Shown here: one piece after another, positions 48,501 through 59,210 of the stretch
Layout: every line of letters begins with the position of its first letter
How positions within the stretch are numbered: position 1 is the stretch's first letter
Assembly: GCA_015499995.1 (NCBI GenBank)
Contig: JADNRV010000119.1
Location: forward strand, 62,001 to 126,000
Length of the DNA: 64,000 nt
Direction: 5' to 3'
Origin: Flammula alnicola
Lineage: Eukaryota; Basidiomycota; Agaricomycetes; Agaricales; Strophariaceae
Notes under the pieces: model-generated
Database searches by the model: none
Seen by the model: only the letters and a program-made list of their open reading frames with translations
What the model was told of the DNA's origin: nothing
Translations under genes and position numbers: made by a program

Positions 48501-48524
48501 CTTGCGGCTGCATCGCCAATCACT

Positions 48525-48715
48525 GGGGACGGGCTAGACTCGTGACCAGCCTTATATGAGTGCGAAAACCCTCAATATAAGGACTGGAAAACCGGGACTT
48601 CCCGGCTCTTGTCGCGCGCTATGATCGAAAGTGGAGTGTTCGGACATCACCGACCGCCCTTTTTAAGAAAAAGACCTCGAAAAGGAAGGTGCGTTTTGGC
48701 AGAGCGCGTCGACGG
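48525..48715 (+). repeat. Promoter-like repeat, copy A (inverted relative to copy B at 57.5 kb)
   Basis: Shares long stretches with the reverse complement of 57515-57715, for example CGGCTCTTGTCGCGCG, CTATGATCGA, TTTTTAAG, AAGACCTC and GTTTTGGCAGAGC, in the same order and spacing. I estimate roughly three quarters identity by eye. A Ser/Leu-rich open frame (48689-49081) starts at its right end but has no recognised product. Confidence 0.7.
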
Positions 48716-49444
48716 CGGTCGTCCTTGCTTGCTTGCTTCCCTCATCTACACTCACTTCTGCTGTATCTGATACCTCCAAAACCATCTTTCCGTGTCAAAC
48801 TCTCCTCAAGCCAACAAGAAAATGTACCAGTAGCGCCCTCGACGGCAATGAGCTTTGCTTTGCCAGGAACTTTGGCCGAGGACATGCTGCTGAGAAGATC
48901 ACAATGCGAATCAACTTTCCAGAGCTCGAACATCCAGAAGACGCGTCTTTCCGAATGGGACCTCAGCGTATCCAATACTGCTCCTCTACTTTGCGTATGG
49001 AATGCCGGCTCTGCAGACACCGTTGAATATGGTGGATTTTGGGTATGCGATGGAGTCGGACTGGGGCAGGCAACAATGTAGTGGATAGGGCAGATTGGAC
49101 GGCTTCTGGGGACTCCTTTCCACTGTAACTATATCATGAGAAATCTATTGCCAATGTTTGACTGTTCAACATCATCTTCTGTGTGATCAGAACTCCATCT
49201 CCCTGTCAGGAATCCGTCCTTCGTTCACCATTCTCATTATCTCAAACTTGGAGGGATGAGGGCCATTGCTTCGCATGGCAAAACGAGGACCAGGTGGCCC
49301 AGGCCATATCAAGTCTGAAATTTTATTGAACACTTAAGTTTGCATAAGTGTTATTACTGCAATATAAAATTTAGTTCTCGAGAATTCAAAGAGAATTATT
49401 GAAATTAGAATCAGTGTCCTCAATGTACTTATTTATGAAGAAGG
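48716..49444. other. Repeat-region spacer, no firm gene
   Basis: Holds the remainder of a 130-codon plus-strand frame (to 49081) that contains SFALPGTLAEDMLLRRSQCE. It has no recognised domain and may be debris. Nothing else stands out. Confidence 0.3.
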
Positions 49445-49558
49445 AAGTTGAATTCGAAAAGATTTTGGCCCAGAGAATGCTGATGCGATTTCTATCAGTC
49501 AGCATGTACTGGACTGGACATGATGACTGTATTTCATCACATCAGCATCTATCACTGG
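49445..49558 (-). repeat. Small fold-back repeat, copy 1 (reverse orientation)
   Basis: Reverse-complement copy of a repeat also found at 53649, 55421 and 56103. The core is bounded by ATGCTGATGTGAT and its complement ATCACATCAGCAT (here with a G for A in one arm) around ACAGTCATCATGTCCAGTCC. The conserved tail CTGGGCCAAAATCTTTTCG extends past the right arm. Confidence 0.85.
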
Positions 49559-51449
49559 ATGGGATCAGCCAAGCCGTCAATGCCATCACCGCACTCAATG
49601 CCACTCAATGCAGCCATAGCAGCCATAGCAGCTATATTCTTATATGAAACCTGGGTAGTTACCCAACAAGGGTTATACGTCTATAAGGGCAGCTTGCACC
49701 AATGCTTAGATAAGGACGGGAAAGGGTATAGGGCTGCCGGGGTCGGGGATGGCTGTGGTGCTCAGTGTTGGGGCATTGGTCAACATATGTAAACAATGCA
49801 CAAATAATGGGCAGGCATAATTCGGGCTCCTGCTCATCGTTGAGGGCGCTTTTTGGCGGGGAAAAAATTCCATCGCGTAGCCCTGATTTTTCTCTATCCA
49901 AATCAGTCATTTTGCGCGCCCTATGGGGGACAGGATGGGATGGATTGCAAAGGATGAGTTTGGATGTAGTTCTAAAAATAACCAGGATTTTCCGAGAGAG
50001 CGTCATTTCTATGATATCATCATATTGATGTCCATTCTGAGCGAGCTATTTTTTGCTCACAGGTACATACATATCGGAATGCAGAAAGGTCAGGAAAGGG
50101 TGCTGCTATGGAATTGGCCTCAATGTCGCATCCCCTCATTCTGTGCTTTCCTTTAATATTTGTAATGATGAATTTATATTTACAATGTACACTATGATAC
50201 AGGAAGCTACTTAATTTGTAATAAAAAATTGCGCGGCAGCTGCATCTCTCACTTACACAGTGAATGACCACACAATTTCACTGCGGTATAATTTGAAGAA
50301 AATCTCAAAATTTCCAAACATTATCTTAGAATATACGTCAAATTACTCACCCAGATAATTTTCACGAAATTCTACAAGTTTACAACATTGCTCCCTCATT
50401 ACTCCTACATTTCTTCATACATTTTTGCTGTTAAATCAAGCATATGCATGGGCATGCACACGGCCCAGCCACTCCATGCGCCACCACCACCATACATTCC
50501 AATTCACCCAATATCGTCACAATTGCAGGATAAATAAGATATATTAGCCTTATAATAGTTGTATAGATCACAGTGTCGTGTTTAGAAGAGGTAAATTTGT
50601 GGTTTACGGCGCATATAATCCTAGAAACGAGAGAGCGCCCTGTTGTGTGAGTCAGGGAGCACCGGCCTGCAACTTCAAGGAACCCTCGGTGTCAAAAGCT
50701 CAAGCCGATCTATGACTGGCTCACACATCAAATCAGCATCGCATTACCTTCGTAAAGTGTGGGTGCGGCTGGTCATCGCCGCCGCTGCCTCTTCAATGTC
50801 GCTTCGCTGGCTGCCCGGCTGCCTGTTTGCCGTCGCCTCGCTGTACCTGTGTCGGGTTGCTGCGCTTGCCCGCCTCAGCGGCTTTGTTGTTGTGCTGGCA
50901 CCTGTGCTGGCGGTATTGTGCTGCAGCATCATAGTTGTGGCTGCACCTGTCTTGGGTGCTACAGCCGTGGTGGTGCCACTGCTGTCGCTGTGGCAGCGTC
51001 ATCCTGCTCACAAAGCAACCACGGCGTCGTGTTCGCGACTTGCAGCCGCAGTGTTTGCCCGTCATCCTCGCTAGATCATCATGCTCCCCCCTTGGCGCCC
51101 TCGCCGTGCCCGTCCTGGGTGTCGTTTGTTGGCCTTGCTGGGCACTCGTTCATCAGGGTCGGGGTCGGTGCCAGCATAACTTGGTCGCTTGGTGTGGTTC
51201 AGGTGTGCGTCGTCGCTCGCATCGCCTTTGTGTCGCTCATGCTGCGCTGGGCTCAGGATGCTGGGTGGTGCTGGTGAGCTGGCACGTGCGGAAATTTCGT
51301 GCGCCCATGGTGAGTGGGCAATGTGGACATGGCGCCAGCTGTGGTGCGCGGTGACGGCGAAGTCGGCTGGTCTGTGATGGCCCCAAATGGTGAGGCGGCC
51401 GGGGGCTTAGAGTTGGTGCAAGGCGGGTGTGAGGTGAAGTCGTTAGGAC
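49559..51449. other. TE-debris stretch without a convincing gene
   Basis: Contains short CATAGCAGC runs near 49613-49640 and an AT-rich part to about 50.6 kb. A GC-rich part (50640-51300) is open in several frames on both strands (up to 172 codons, Cys/Ala/Val-rich), which is the mark of biased composition rather than a gene. Confidence 0.35.
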
Positions 51450-51543
51450 AGATTCGAACATCGTCTGCACCAGACGATATTCGAATCTAAGGAGACGTTG
51501 AACCAACGTTCGTCGTCTCCTCACATGGCCTGTGGGTGGAGGG
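51450..51543. repeat. Paired-hairpin repeat, copy 1
   Basis: A 39-base inverted repeat at 51450-51488 (arms AGATTCGAACATCGTCT and AGACGATATTCGAATCT, one mismatch, 5-base loop) is followed at once by a second at 51491-51520 (GGAGACG...CGTCTCC). The pair recurs at 51694. Confidence 0.85.
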
Positions 51544-51693
51544 TTAAATTACGATGGCCATGGTAGGGAAATCTCGAAACGGGTCGCATATTGCGACTCA
51601 TGTCCTGACATACCGGGCGGGTCTCCCTAACCCAGGGTCTCCCCTCATTTTCCTTCACCCCTCCCTCCTTCCCAAATCCCTTCGATCAAGCAC

Positions 51694-51790
51694 AGATTCG
51701 AACGTTGTCGTCCGCATGAGACGACGTCCGAATCTAAGGAGACGACGAACTTTGGTTTGTTGTCTCCTCGTATAACCTGTAGAAAGAGGT
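51694..51790. repeat. Paired-hairpin repeat, copy 2
   Basis: Direct repeat of 51450-51543 with diverged sequence: AGATTCG...CGAATCT at 51694-51735, then GGAGACGACG...TTGTCTCC at 51738-51766. Both stems are kept although bases in them differ from copy 1. Confidence 0.8.
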
Positions 51791-52513
51791 GAGTAGCAGG
51801 GTGTGGACAGAAGTTGAGCTACAGAACGAGTCGGAAGTACCAACCCGTTCCGTTGACGCACCTCATGGGTCTGCCTCTACCAGGGACTCCCCTGACGACC
51901 TCTCATCTTCTCTGTCCCTTTATGTGCTTCCAGAGTTATCCCACATCCCTCGACGAGGCGAGGGGAATGCGAGGCGGCGGCCCTTTGAGTAGGGTTGCTA
52001 CGTATCTATATACATGGGAAAAAAAAACATTAGAAATAAGCAAATCTTGTAGAAAAAAGTTTTTACTTACCTTTAAAAGCCTTTTTCTGGCGGTCTTGTG
52101 GCTGTGGGTTGAGATGATGGGTGACGATGGAGGAGGGAAGGTAAGATCAGCAGCGACGAAGGATGGTTGATTTCAACTGAGCGCAGTTTTAATCGCCGGC
52201 CCGCAGAGGTCCGGTTCTTCCTCATCGTCGAGAACATTGACGTCCAACCTCCATCTCCCTTCCTCCCTCTCACCCTCTGCCCCTATGGGAGCCCCAAGGG
52301 CTCAAAAAATGGTAAGTAAATTAGTTTCTTGTTACTTTTGTTAACTTTTACTTCTTTTTCAGGCTACATACACCCTTGACACCGCCCAACCGCACTGTGC
52401 GCCCCTCCCCTCATCTGAGGGATGTGGAGCCGGCTTCATCGTCCACGAGGGATATCACAGGGTCGACGTCGACATCTGCTGAAGGAAGGACAACGAATGT
52501 GTCGACCTTCCTT

Positions 52514-52547
52514 GACTTCGAATGTCGTCTGTATGACGTTCGAAGTC
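52514..52547. repeat. Related TTCGAA hairpin, copy 3
   Basis: GACTTCGAA at the left and TTCGAAGTC at the right close a stem around TGTCGTCTGTATGACG, which is itself partly paired (GTCGTC with GAC). It matches the core of the hairpins at 51450 and 51694 but lacks the second stem. It lies inside an open plus-strand stretch (about 52364-52600) bounded by intron-like signals (TTTTTCAG before, GTAAGT after) that has no recognised product. Confidence 0.7.
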
Positions 52548-53648
52548 TCTTTCCACCAGCAGCGACTAAACCACGATACGAGTGCAACGGCCAAAAAAAT
52601 TGTAAGTATTTGATTTGTTATCACTATTTCTTTAAGTTACTAACAATTCTTTGGTTTATCTAGATAGTATAACCCTTTGATATCACCTCTTTCGTGCCGT
52701 GTGTCCCTCCCCTTACCTGAGGGATGTGGGCTGGCTTTTTCTGTTGGGATTGATGGTGCAGGGTGGGATAAACGAAGAGGGGAGACCCATGGTGTGGGAG
52801 ACCCCCAAGGTGCGTTGAGAACACCTATCGCGCTTGCCGCGATACATGTTCATTTTTGTTTGTTGTTCCCCCACCCTCCTGGACTGACATCCAACACCAA
52901 AACTCATAGGTAACTGCTCTTTGCTGAACCCAGACTGATCCATGTCAACACGTTGTGCAACTGACCTTGGACAATCGCCAGCCTTGCCGAATGCCGAGAG
53001 GGCATAGTACAGAGATGGGACCGAGGGCGATACGAGCATGGGTATGCATGTACATACTGGTCTTCATAGTGGTTGGCACCGATGTTGCGCTCGCTGCTGT
53101 ACTCTGGCCTTTGTTGCTCCTCGCCTTCATTGCAGACATCTTGTGGTGTGAAACGAGGCTGGTGAGTTGTTTTCAAAGGGTGGCATTGCGTTGCGTGGCT
53201 GCCTAGGCCTTGTCCGAGTTTGTTTTCAGCTGTAGGCAACACATGGAAGGGATAGTAAGGAGGCTGTGGGTCACCAATGAGGAGCCGGTGGGCGGAAACA
53301 TGTTGAATTCATAGTTGGGTTTGTACATGATGAGAGCAATGCGTGTGATTACTTGAAGATGTTACGCGACTGACAGCAGATCGAGATGTTGATATGGGTG
53401 GGGCACATACGTCATCTCCTTACCTTGTCATTGCGGACACTGATTGTGCTCTCCTCTGGCTCTTGCGGCACTTGTTGGTACTTGTGGCCCGTACTGGAGG
53501 GATGCTATGGTGTGCAACCGACGCAGGCAAATTTGGGTCATAAATGGCGAGCAGTTGGTCGGTAGATAATTAAATACATAACATGTCATTATTCGTGGTG
53601 ACATTCGAGTACAGTGATCTATATTTAGATCCCACAGTGCCGAACCAA

Positions 53649-53750
53649 GTGATGGATGCTGATGTGATGACATACAGTCATCATGTCCAGTCCAGTACAC
53701 GCTGACTGATAGAAATCACGTCAGCATTCCCTGGGCCAAAATCTTTTGCC
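53649..53750 (+). repeat. Small fold-back repeat, copy 2
   Basis: Arms ATGCTGATGTGAT and ATCACGTCAGCAT (one mismatch) around ACAGTCATCATGTCCAGTCC, then the tail CTGGGCCAAAATCTTTTG. Confidence 0.85.
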
Positions 53751-54012
53751 CATAGTTCTCAGGGAGCCAAATTTTAATTAAGGTCGTTGGAATGGCTAAC
53801 ATTCAAAAAGTATGGTTTGTCACGCAAATCACGTGAGGGCTTGTCGAATGTGCATGAGCCCTATCTTACCAAGGGTAGGGTTTTCAGCAGGTCAGGGTAA
53901 GGGGTTGGAAGGGTTTCGTGGGTTTTTGAAGGTTCAACGGGTCACAAGAACCCACACTGGGTTTTAAGTAAAAATATATAGTAGGAATATACATGAAACT
54001 ATGGAATGATGG

Positions 54013-54890
54013 CCCACCTCCTGCTCGCTGCAAGCGAGGGAGGTGGACGAGGCAGGGATAATGTCAAAAGGTGATTAACGATCCACCCTGGCCACTCTTG
54101 CACGTGAGGGAGGTGGAGGAGGTGCGAACGGTGTCAAAATGACCTCCAGCTTGCCCTAACAGCGTCGAAACGTGACAGAACCACCTCCGACTTGCATTTG
54201 CATGCGAGGGAGGTGGAAGATGTGAGAACGGTGTCGAAACACCATAAAGGTCCACCTCCGGCTTGCTTTTGCACGCGAGGGAGGTGGAGGACGCACAAAC
54301 GGCGTCGAAATGCAATAAAAACCACCTCCGCCTCGTTTTTGCATGCGAGGGAGGTGGAGGATGCACAAACGTCGTCGAAACGTAATAAAAACCACCTCTG
54401 GCTCGCTTTTGCATGCACATGATAAAGGCCCACCTCTGCTCGCTTTTGTACGCGAGGGAGGTGGAGGACACACGAACGGCGTCAAAACGCCATAAAGGTC
54501 CACCTCCGGCATGCGAGGGAGGTGGAGGACGCACAAACCACATCGAAACGCAGTAAAAACCACCTCCGGCTCGCTTTTGCATGCGAGGGAGGTGGAGGAC
54601 GCACGAACATTGTCGAAACACAATAAAAAGCCACCTCCGGCTCGCTTTTGCATGCGAGGGAGGTGGAGAATGTGCGAACGGCGTCAAAACATGATAAAGG
54701 TCCACCTCTGCTCACTTTTGTACACGAGGGGGTGGAGGAGGTGTGAACACCGTCGAAACGCCACAAAACCACCTCCAGCTCGCTTTTGCATGCGAGGGAG
54801 GTGGAGGACACCCGAACGGCATCGAAACACGGTAAAAATCCACCTCCGGCTCGCTTTTGTACGCGAGGGAGGTGAAGGACGTGTCCTGAC
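54013..54890. repeat. Hairpin minisatellite, about 14 units of about 70 bp
   Basis: Each full unit starts CCACCTCCGGCTCGC, has a short TTTTGCAT loop, then GCGAGGGAGGTGG, so 13 bases can pair with a two-base bulge. It ends GGACGCACGAACGGCGTCG followed by an AAACGCAATAAA-like spacer. Units begin near 54015, 54083, 54182, 54251, 54321, 54391, 54430, 54499, 54559, 54630, 54701, 54769 and 54840. A few are shortened, including one starting inside at 54142 and one at 54391. Frames of up to 213 codons on the minus strand (His/Leu/Pro/Ser repeats) arise from the repeat and are not taken as a gene. Confidence 0.93.
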
Positions 54891-55420
54891 ATATTGTCGT
54901 CGTGTGGAGGTACGGCGTGAACCTGTGCCACGTTGTGCTGTGTACAGAGTGCGTGAGAGGGCGGTGCATGTCCTAACCTGTTTCAATGTTAGTAGGCAGC
55001 AGGGAAGGTAGGTAAAGGGAGGCGAACCAATTATGGCTTGCCTCCTTGCGTACCTCGCGGGTCTCCCACACCATGGGTCGTGTTTACTAGAAGGAATTTA
55101 AGCAAATCGTGTTGTTCAACACGATTTGTCATGTACCCAGCGGGTCTCCCTCTGCCAGGGTCTCCACTCATATACTCCAATCCCCTCCACTCCACTCGCA
55201 TCGTTCCCTAGTCGGCCCACATGCACGTGCACATTGCTCGATTCATGTAATACCTAGTAAATAACACTCAAGAACTGTAAGAAAATGTGAATAACAATGA
55301 AAGAATAACTTATCTATGCTTTTTGAGGGCCTTCGAGGTCGGGAGAGGTAAGGGAAAGACGAGAGGTACTTAGGTAGACTGGAGGTAGTATCGCTTTATC
55401 CGATTATCGTTTGGCTCGCA

Positions 55421-55526
55421 GTGATGGATGCTGATGTGATGACGTACAGTCATCATGTCCAGTCCAGTACATGCTGACTGATAGAGATCACGTCAGCATT
55501 TTTCCAGCCAAAATCTTCTCAAATTC
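55421..55526 (+). repeat. Small fold-back repeat, copy 3
   Basis: Arms ATGCTGATGTGAT and ATCACGTCAGCAT around ACAGTCATCATGTCCAGTCC; the tail CCAGCCAAAATCTTCTC is more diverged. It is followed directly by the direct repeat at 55564. Confidence 0.85.
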
Positions 55527-55563
55527 TAAGTATAATATAAGTATAATATCACGTGTTAATACT

Positions 55564-55691
55564 CATGTGACTATAGATAAGATAAATCTGTCCATCAAAC
55601 AAACATGTACAAAATTTCCCTCAGTTTTGATGCCAAAGGGTCCTCCTGCAGAAGTCGGGTTAAAAAACGAAGCCCCTAATGGGTCCTCGTA
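55564..55691 (+). repeat. 125-bp direct repeat, copy 1
   Basis: Nearly the same sequence recurs at 57258-57384: ATGTGACTATAGATAAGATA, CATCAAACAAACATGTAC, AAATTTCCCTCAGTTTTGAT, CCAAAGGGTCCTCCTGCAG, AAGTCGGGTTAAAAA. Few differences are seen. Nature unknown; it could be the end of a transposon. Confidence 0.88.
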
Positions 55692-56102
55692 ACCAGGAAT
55701 ATTTTTAAATGTACAGCAGCGTGGGATTACTAGAATGTATCTAATCTATAGATAATGGAGACAGGCGCCGAGGCACGAGTGTCTGCATCTAAAAATATCT
55801 AGGCAGGGCGCTTTCTGGATATCTAATCTATAGATAACGAACCAGGCACAAGCGCTGACATGACATCTTTAGACTGTCATCCAAAGTCATCCTCATCAAT
55901 CCACCCATTCCCGCCCCCGTGAGGTGCGCAGAGGGCGGCAATGGGTAGCAATATATTACTGGACCCTATTGGATTTTTTCCCGCAGTCAGAACCACCCCA
56001 ACGATGAGCGCAAGCCAAAATACAAGCCCGAGCATCATTTCCTGCATTATTGACAGGTATTTACCATCAGCTCCGCCCCAAATGGGACGTCATCCAAAAG
56101 TA
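55692..56102. other. Spacer between repeats
   Basis: Two copies of a short ATCTAATCTATAGATAA motif (near 55740 and 55821) and a run of Pro-rich open frame; no gene supported. Confidence 0.4.
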
Positions 56103-56250
56103 CATGCTGACGTGATGTCATACAGTCATCATGTCCAGTCCAGTACATGCTGACGTGATGATATACAGTCATCATGTCCAGTCCAGTACATGCTGACTGA
56201 TAGAAATCACATCAGCACTCTCTGGGCCAAAATCTTTTCGAATTCAACTT
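56103..56250 (+). repeat. Small fold-back repeat, copy 4, with internal duplication
   Basis: The left part (ACATGCTGACGTGATG and ACAGTCATCATGTCCAGTCC) is present twice in tandem, 45-46 bp apart. It is followed by one right arm ATCACATCAGCA and the tail CTGGGCCAAAATCTTTTCG. Confidence 0.85.
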
Positions 56251-56636
56251 CTTTAAATAAGTACATTGAGGATAGGGCTGAGCACAGGATGCACCTGCAT
56301 CCTTACCCACATTTTGTCCTGACAGTCGGCCTACCACTGACAAGGATCCTCCTTCCTGGACTGTCTTGTCTCTTGTCGGGCCTTGTATGACAGTGAAACT
56401 ACACATTTATTCAAATAAGCTGCACTAATTTGCAATGCACTTTTAAGGTATTTTTGTACTTTTCAACACACATTTAGGTAGATCTTATTGTGAGTCAACT
56501 AATTCTCATTTGCACGCACATGTTAAGCTTGTGAGCTGAGCCACTTTCCAATGGAAGCCACCTTTTTCTTTAATTGTGCACTACATTACTTGACCAAGGG
56601 ACCCAAATTATATTATACAAGCTACATACTAGAAAA

Positions 56637-56709
56637 GTGAGCCTATTTTCTAAATGTGAGTTTATTTTCTAAGCGTGAGCCTACTTTTCAAATGTGAGCC
56701 TACTTTCAG
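56637..56709. repeat. Four tandem units of about 19 bp (GTGAGCCTATTTTCTAAA)
   Basis: Four imperfect tandem copies of GTGAGCCTA(T/C)TTT(T)C(T)AAA-type units, seen directly. No function assigned. Confidence 0.75.
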
Positions 56710-57257
56710 ACTGGCTAGCCCTGGTACCCGGGTGAAGGCAATGTCAAATAATGACAAAGAATATCCAAATGTGGGAAGTGTCTACAGTAATTCCCAAATT
56801 TCACATAGGAGGGTCTTTTACTAAGCTCCAAAATTATGATAAATGAATTCTACTCATCAATAGCCTTTGATTAAGCCCAAGATCTCCATCGTCCGAGCAA
56901 TACTGCAGTTCTTTGAATATTTTTGTGAAAGTTGAATTGTTTCTGCACGTGGTTATGTGCTGATGGTGCCTCTGCTATTACTATTTGCTAAATATACTCA
57001 GCAGATTCAGTGAATGGTCAGCGCTTCCCACTCTCTCATTCAGATTCCCCTCACTTTGATAGTTTTAAAGTGATAATATGCCTATCAAATTCAGTTGGCT
57101 CCTTGTGGCCTCTCAATTGCATAGATCATCCCAGTAAAGAAGTGAAAGAACATTTATTCATACTAGCAATAAGTGCCGCTTGTCGCCAACCTGCGGTTGG
57201 CTCCTCGCGGCGGGGATTGTCTGAGTCTCTACTTTCAACTTGGAGGAATTGACCATC

Positions 57258-57384
57258 ACATGACTATAGATAAGATAAAGGTAGCCATCAAACAAACATG
57301 TACAAAATTTCCCTCAGTTTTGATGCCAAAGGGTCCTCCTGCAGAAGTCGGGTTAAAAACGAAGCCCCTAAAGGGTCCTCGTAA
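57258..57384 (+). repeat. 125-bp direct repeat, copy 2
   Basis: Partner of 55564-55691, same orientation, 1.7 kb apart. One A fewer in the TTAAAAA run and a few substitutions. Confidence 0.88.
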
Positions 57385-57514
57385 TTCCGTGAGTATGAAG
57401 GTACTGAAGCCATCCATAGAGAGTTGGAGCATATTCCATAGCATAAAATTGAAAGAAAGGACTACATGCGGAGGTAGGGAATGAAAACGGACAAACGCGA
57501 ACGCGAGACGCGAG

Positions 57515-57715
57515 TTCGCTCTCGACGTGCTCTGCCAAAACGTACCTTCCTATTTGAGGTCTTTGCCTTAAAAAGGAGCGTCGGGCATGTCGGAACAATT
57601 CATTCTCGATCATAGCGCGCGACAAGAGCCGGCAAGTCCCGCTTTACAGGTCCTAGTATCGTGAGGTTTCGCACATACTCGGACCGGTCACAGGTCTAGG
57701 GACGGGCATTCACGG
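57515..57715 (-). repeat. Promoter-like repeat, copy B (inverted relative to copy A)
   Basis: The reverse complement of this segment matches 48525-48715 in order and spacing. Together the copies bracket 8.8 kb of gene-free repeat sequence. It could be a fragment of long terminal or terminal inverted repeat, or a duplicated gene promoter. Confidence 0.7.
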
Positions 57716-59210
57716 TTCGTCTGATGGCGCTTAGTCACATAGCACAGCCACCCAAGAACGCGCCGATCGCCAACTTGCCTCTCTCATTCATGTCTACATT
57801 GCTGTATCCACTCCCATTTGCTCCGAATACCACAAGAAATAAAGTATTAATGTATCTCCTACAAGATAAGTACATATTAGTTAGGTATTGCAGTGAAATA
57901 TAGCAAAATTTACAAGATAATTAGTAGGTTTATAAATTTCAAGAGTCATCATCCATTTCGGCGTCATCTTCAGCCTTTATTAATGTAAACCTGAATGTAT
58001 AGATAACTGTTTGTCTTATCCTTTCAATAGCTCATTTTTTAGAGTCCCAGGCGCACCAGTAGGCCAGGTTTTGCGACCTGCTTCCTCGTCGCGCCTCTTT
58101 CGACACGGTCAGTCACGGTGTGACATACGTGTCTGCGTGACTTCCACCTGCATCCAGAGTGACATTCGTCCGTCCCGCCTACAAAAGCGGCATCTTTCCG
58201 GATTCCTTCCATATTTTGCAGGCGCATATTTGAAATGTAGATCTTTCGAGGCTTGGCAAGCATTTTCATCCAAATTAAATTGGAGGATAATTTTAAAATT
58301 TATCTTTTGCTCATCATCTGCAGCATTCTTATACTTGCCAAGCCTCGAAAGATTATTATATGTTGATATATTTTATGCAAAGACATCACGAGCCCGGCCC
58401 AAAATAGGGCATACAGGCGGTATGGCGTTTTTGAATTGGGTTTTGGCGGTACGGCCTTAGAAGTAAGCATGTACAAACAAATGAGTGCTGAGCAGGTCAT
58501 GCCCGTCCCCACAATCACGCGCACGTCGGACTTGCCTCATGTGATCATTTTAGACGCCTAACTTAACTCTCCGTCAAGGATGCTGTGCATTGCGAGATCT
58601 TCTTTCCTTTTGATGCCTGCTGTAAATCCTAAGGACTATCACGAAGATCACCAGCAACGGGAGTCCAGGACGAGGATGACAACGACTTCGAGGAGGGTGG
58701 CCTTGACTAAGACAAGATCAAGGCAATGGTACCAGGTCAATTTATTCTTAATATCTAATGCAGCAACATATTAGGTGAACCGAAAAAGAAAAAGAAACCA
58801 TAATCCTTAGAACACAACACTGCCTCCCGCCCGTGCATCTTTTGGATTTTGGATTCATACGACTCGGAGGTCGAGGCCCAGTGAAAATCGACTCTATTTA
58901 TATCAGCTCAGAATTACGTCATCACAATATAATGCTGTGTGCGGCACGTCCTTCGCCTGTTTTGTCACCTACACGATCACCTCTGATTTCAAAACCGTCG
59001 AACTAGTGTTTAGCGCCGTGCGCTTTCCCGAAATGGATTGCGCAACAGGGTGCACACCTCTGTTGAACACAAAAACATTGCTCGACACGTCGCGCTGATG
59101 TCGCACACCATACTTTAATTCAGTTTAAATCATTTCAAATGTTTTGAGGTAGTAGGTCATTGTTGTAAGCGCATCCCTGCTAAATGTAACTCTTAAAATC
59201 ATCTTCCACC
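57716..59210. other. Left flank of the transposase gene
   Basis: No gene supported. It contains a perfect 20-bp inverted repeat at 58241-58260 and 58334-58353. The terminal repeats of the Tnp2 element were looked for here and not found with confidence. Confidence 0.35.
58241..58353. repeat. Perfect 20-bp inverted repeat with 73-base loop
   Basis: ATCTTTCGAGGCTTGGCAAG at 58241-58260 and its exact complement at 58334-58353. The loop is AT-rich. It could be a transcript hairpin (milRNA-like) or the ends of a tiny element. Confidence 0.85.

Noticed and set aside
50643..51354. Overlapping Cys/Ala/Val-rich frames of up to 172 codons on both strands
   Set aside because: Open in most frames at once because of biased base composition; no domain or consistent frame.
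54013..54890. CRISPR-like array (regular repeats of about 70 bp with palindromes)
   Set aside because: The whole unit is conserved with no unique spacers, and the genome is eukaryotic; it is a minisatellite.
54064..54931. Long minus-strand frames (up to 213 codons) with repeating Leu/His/Pro/Ser sequence
   Set aside because: They are read-through of the hairpin minisatellite in several frames, with no start context, splice structure or family match.
58011..58460. Plus-strand frame of 149 codons
   Set aside because: It spans both arms of the 20-bp inverted repeat and has no conserved motif; most likely chance.
59100..59210. CACTA-type terminal inverted repeats for the Tnp2 element
   Set aside because: No CACTA ends or matching pair could be found with confidence on either side of the gene in this window.
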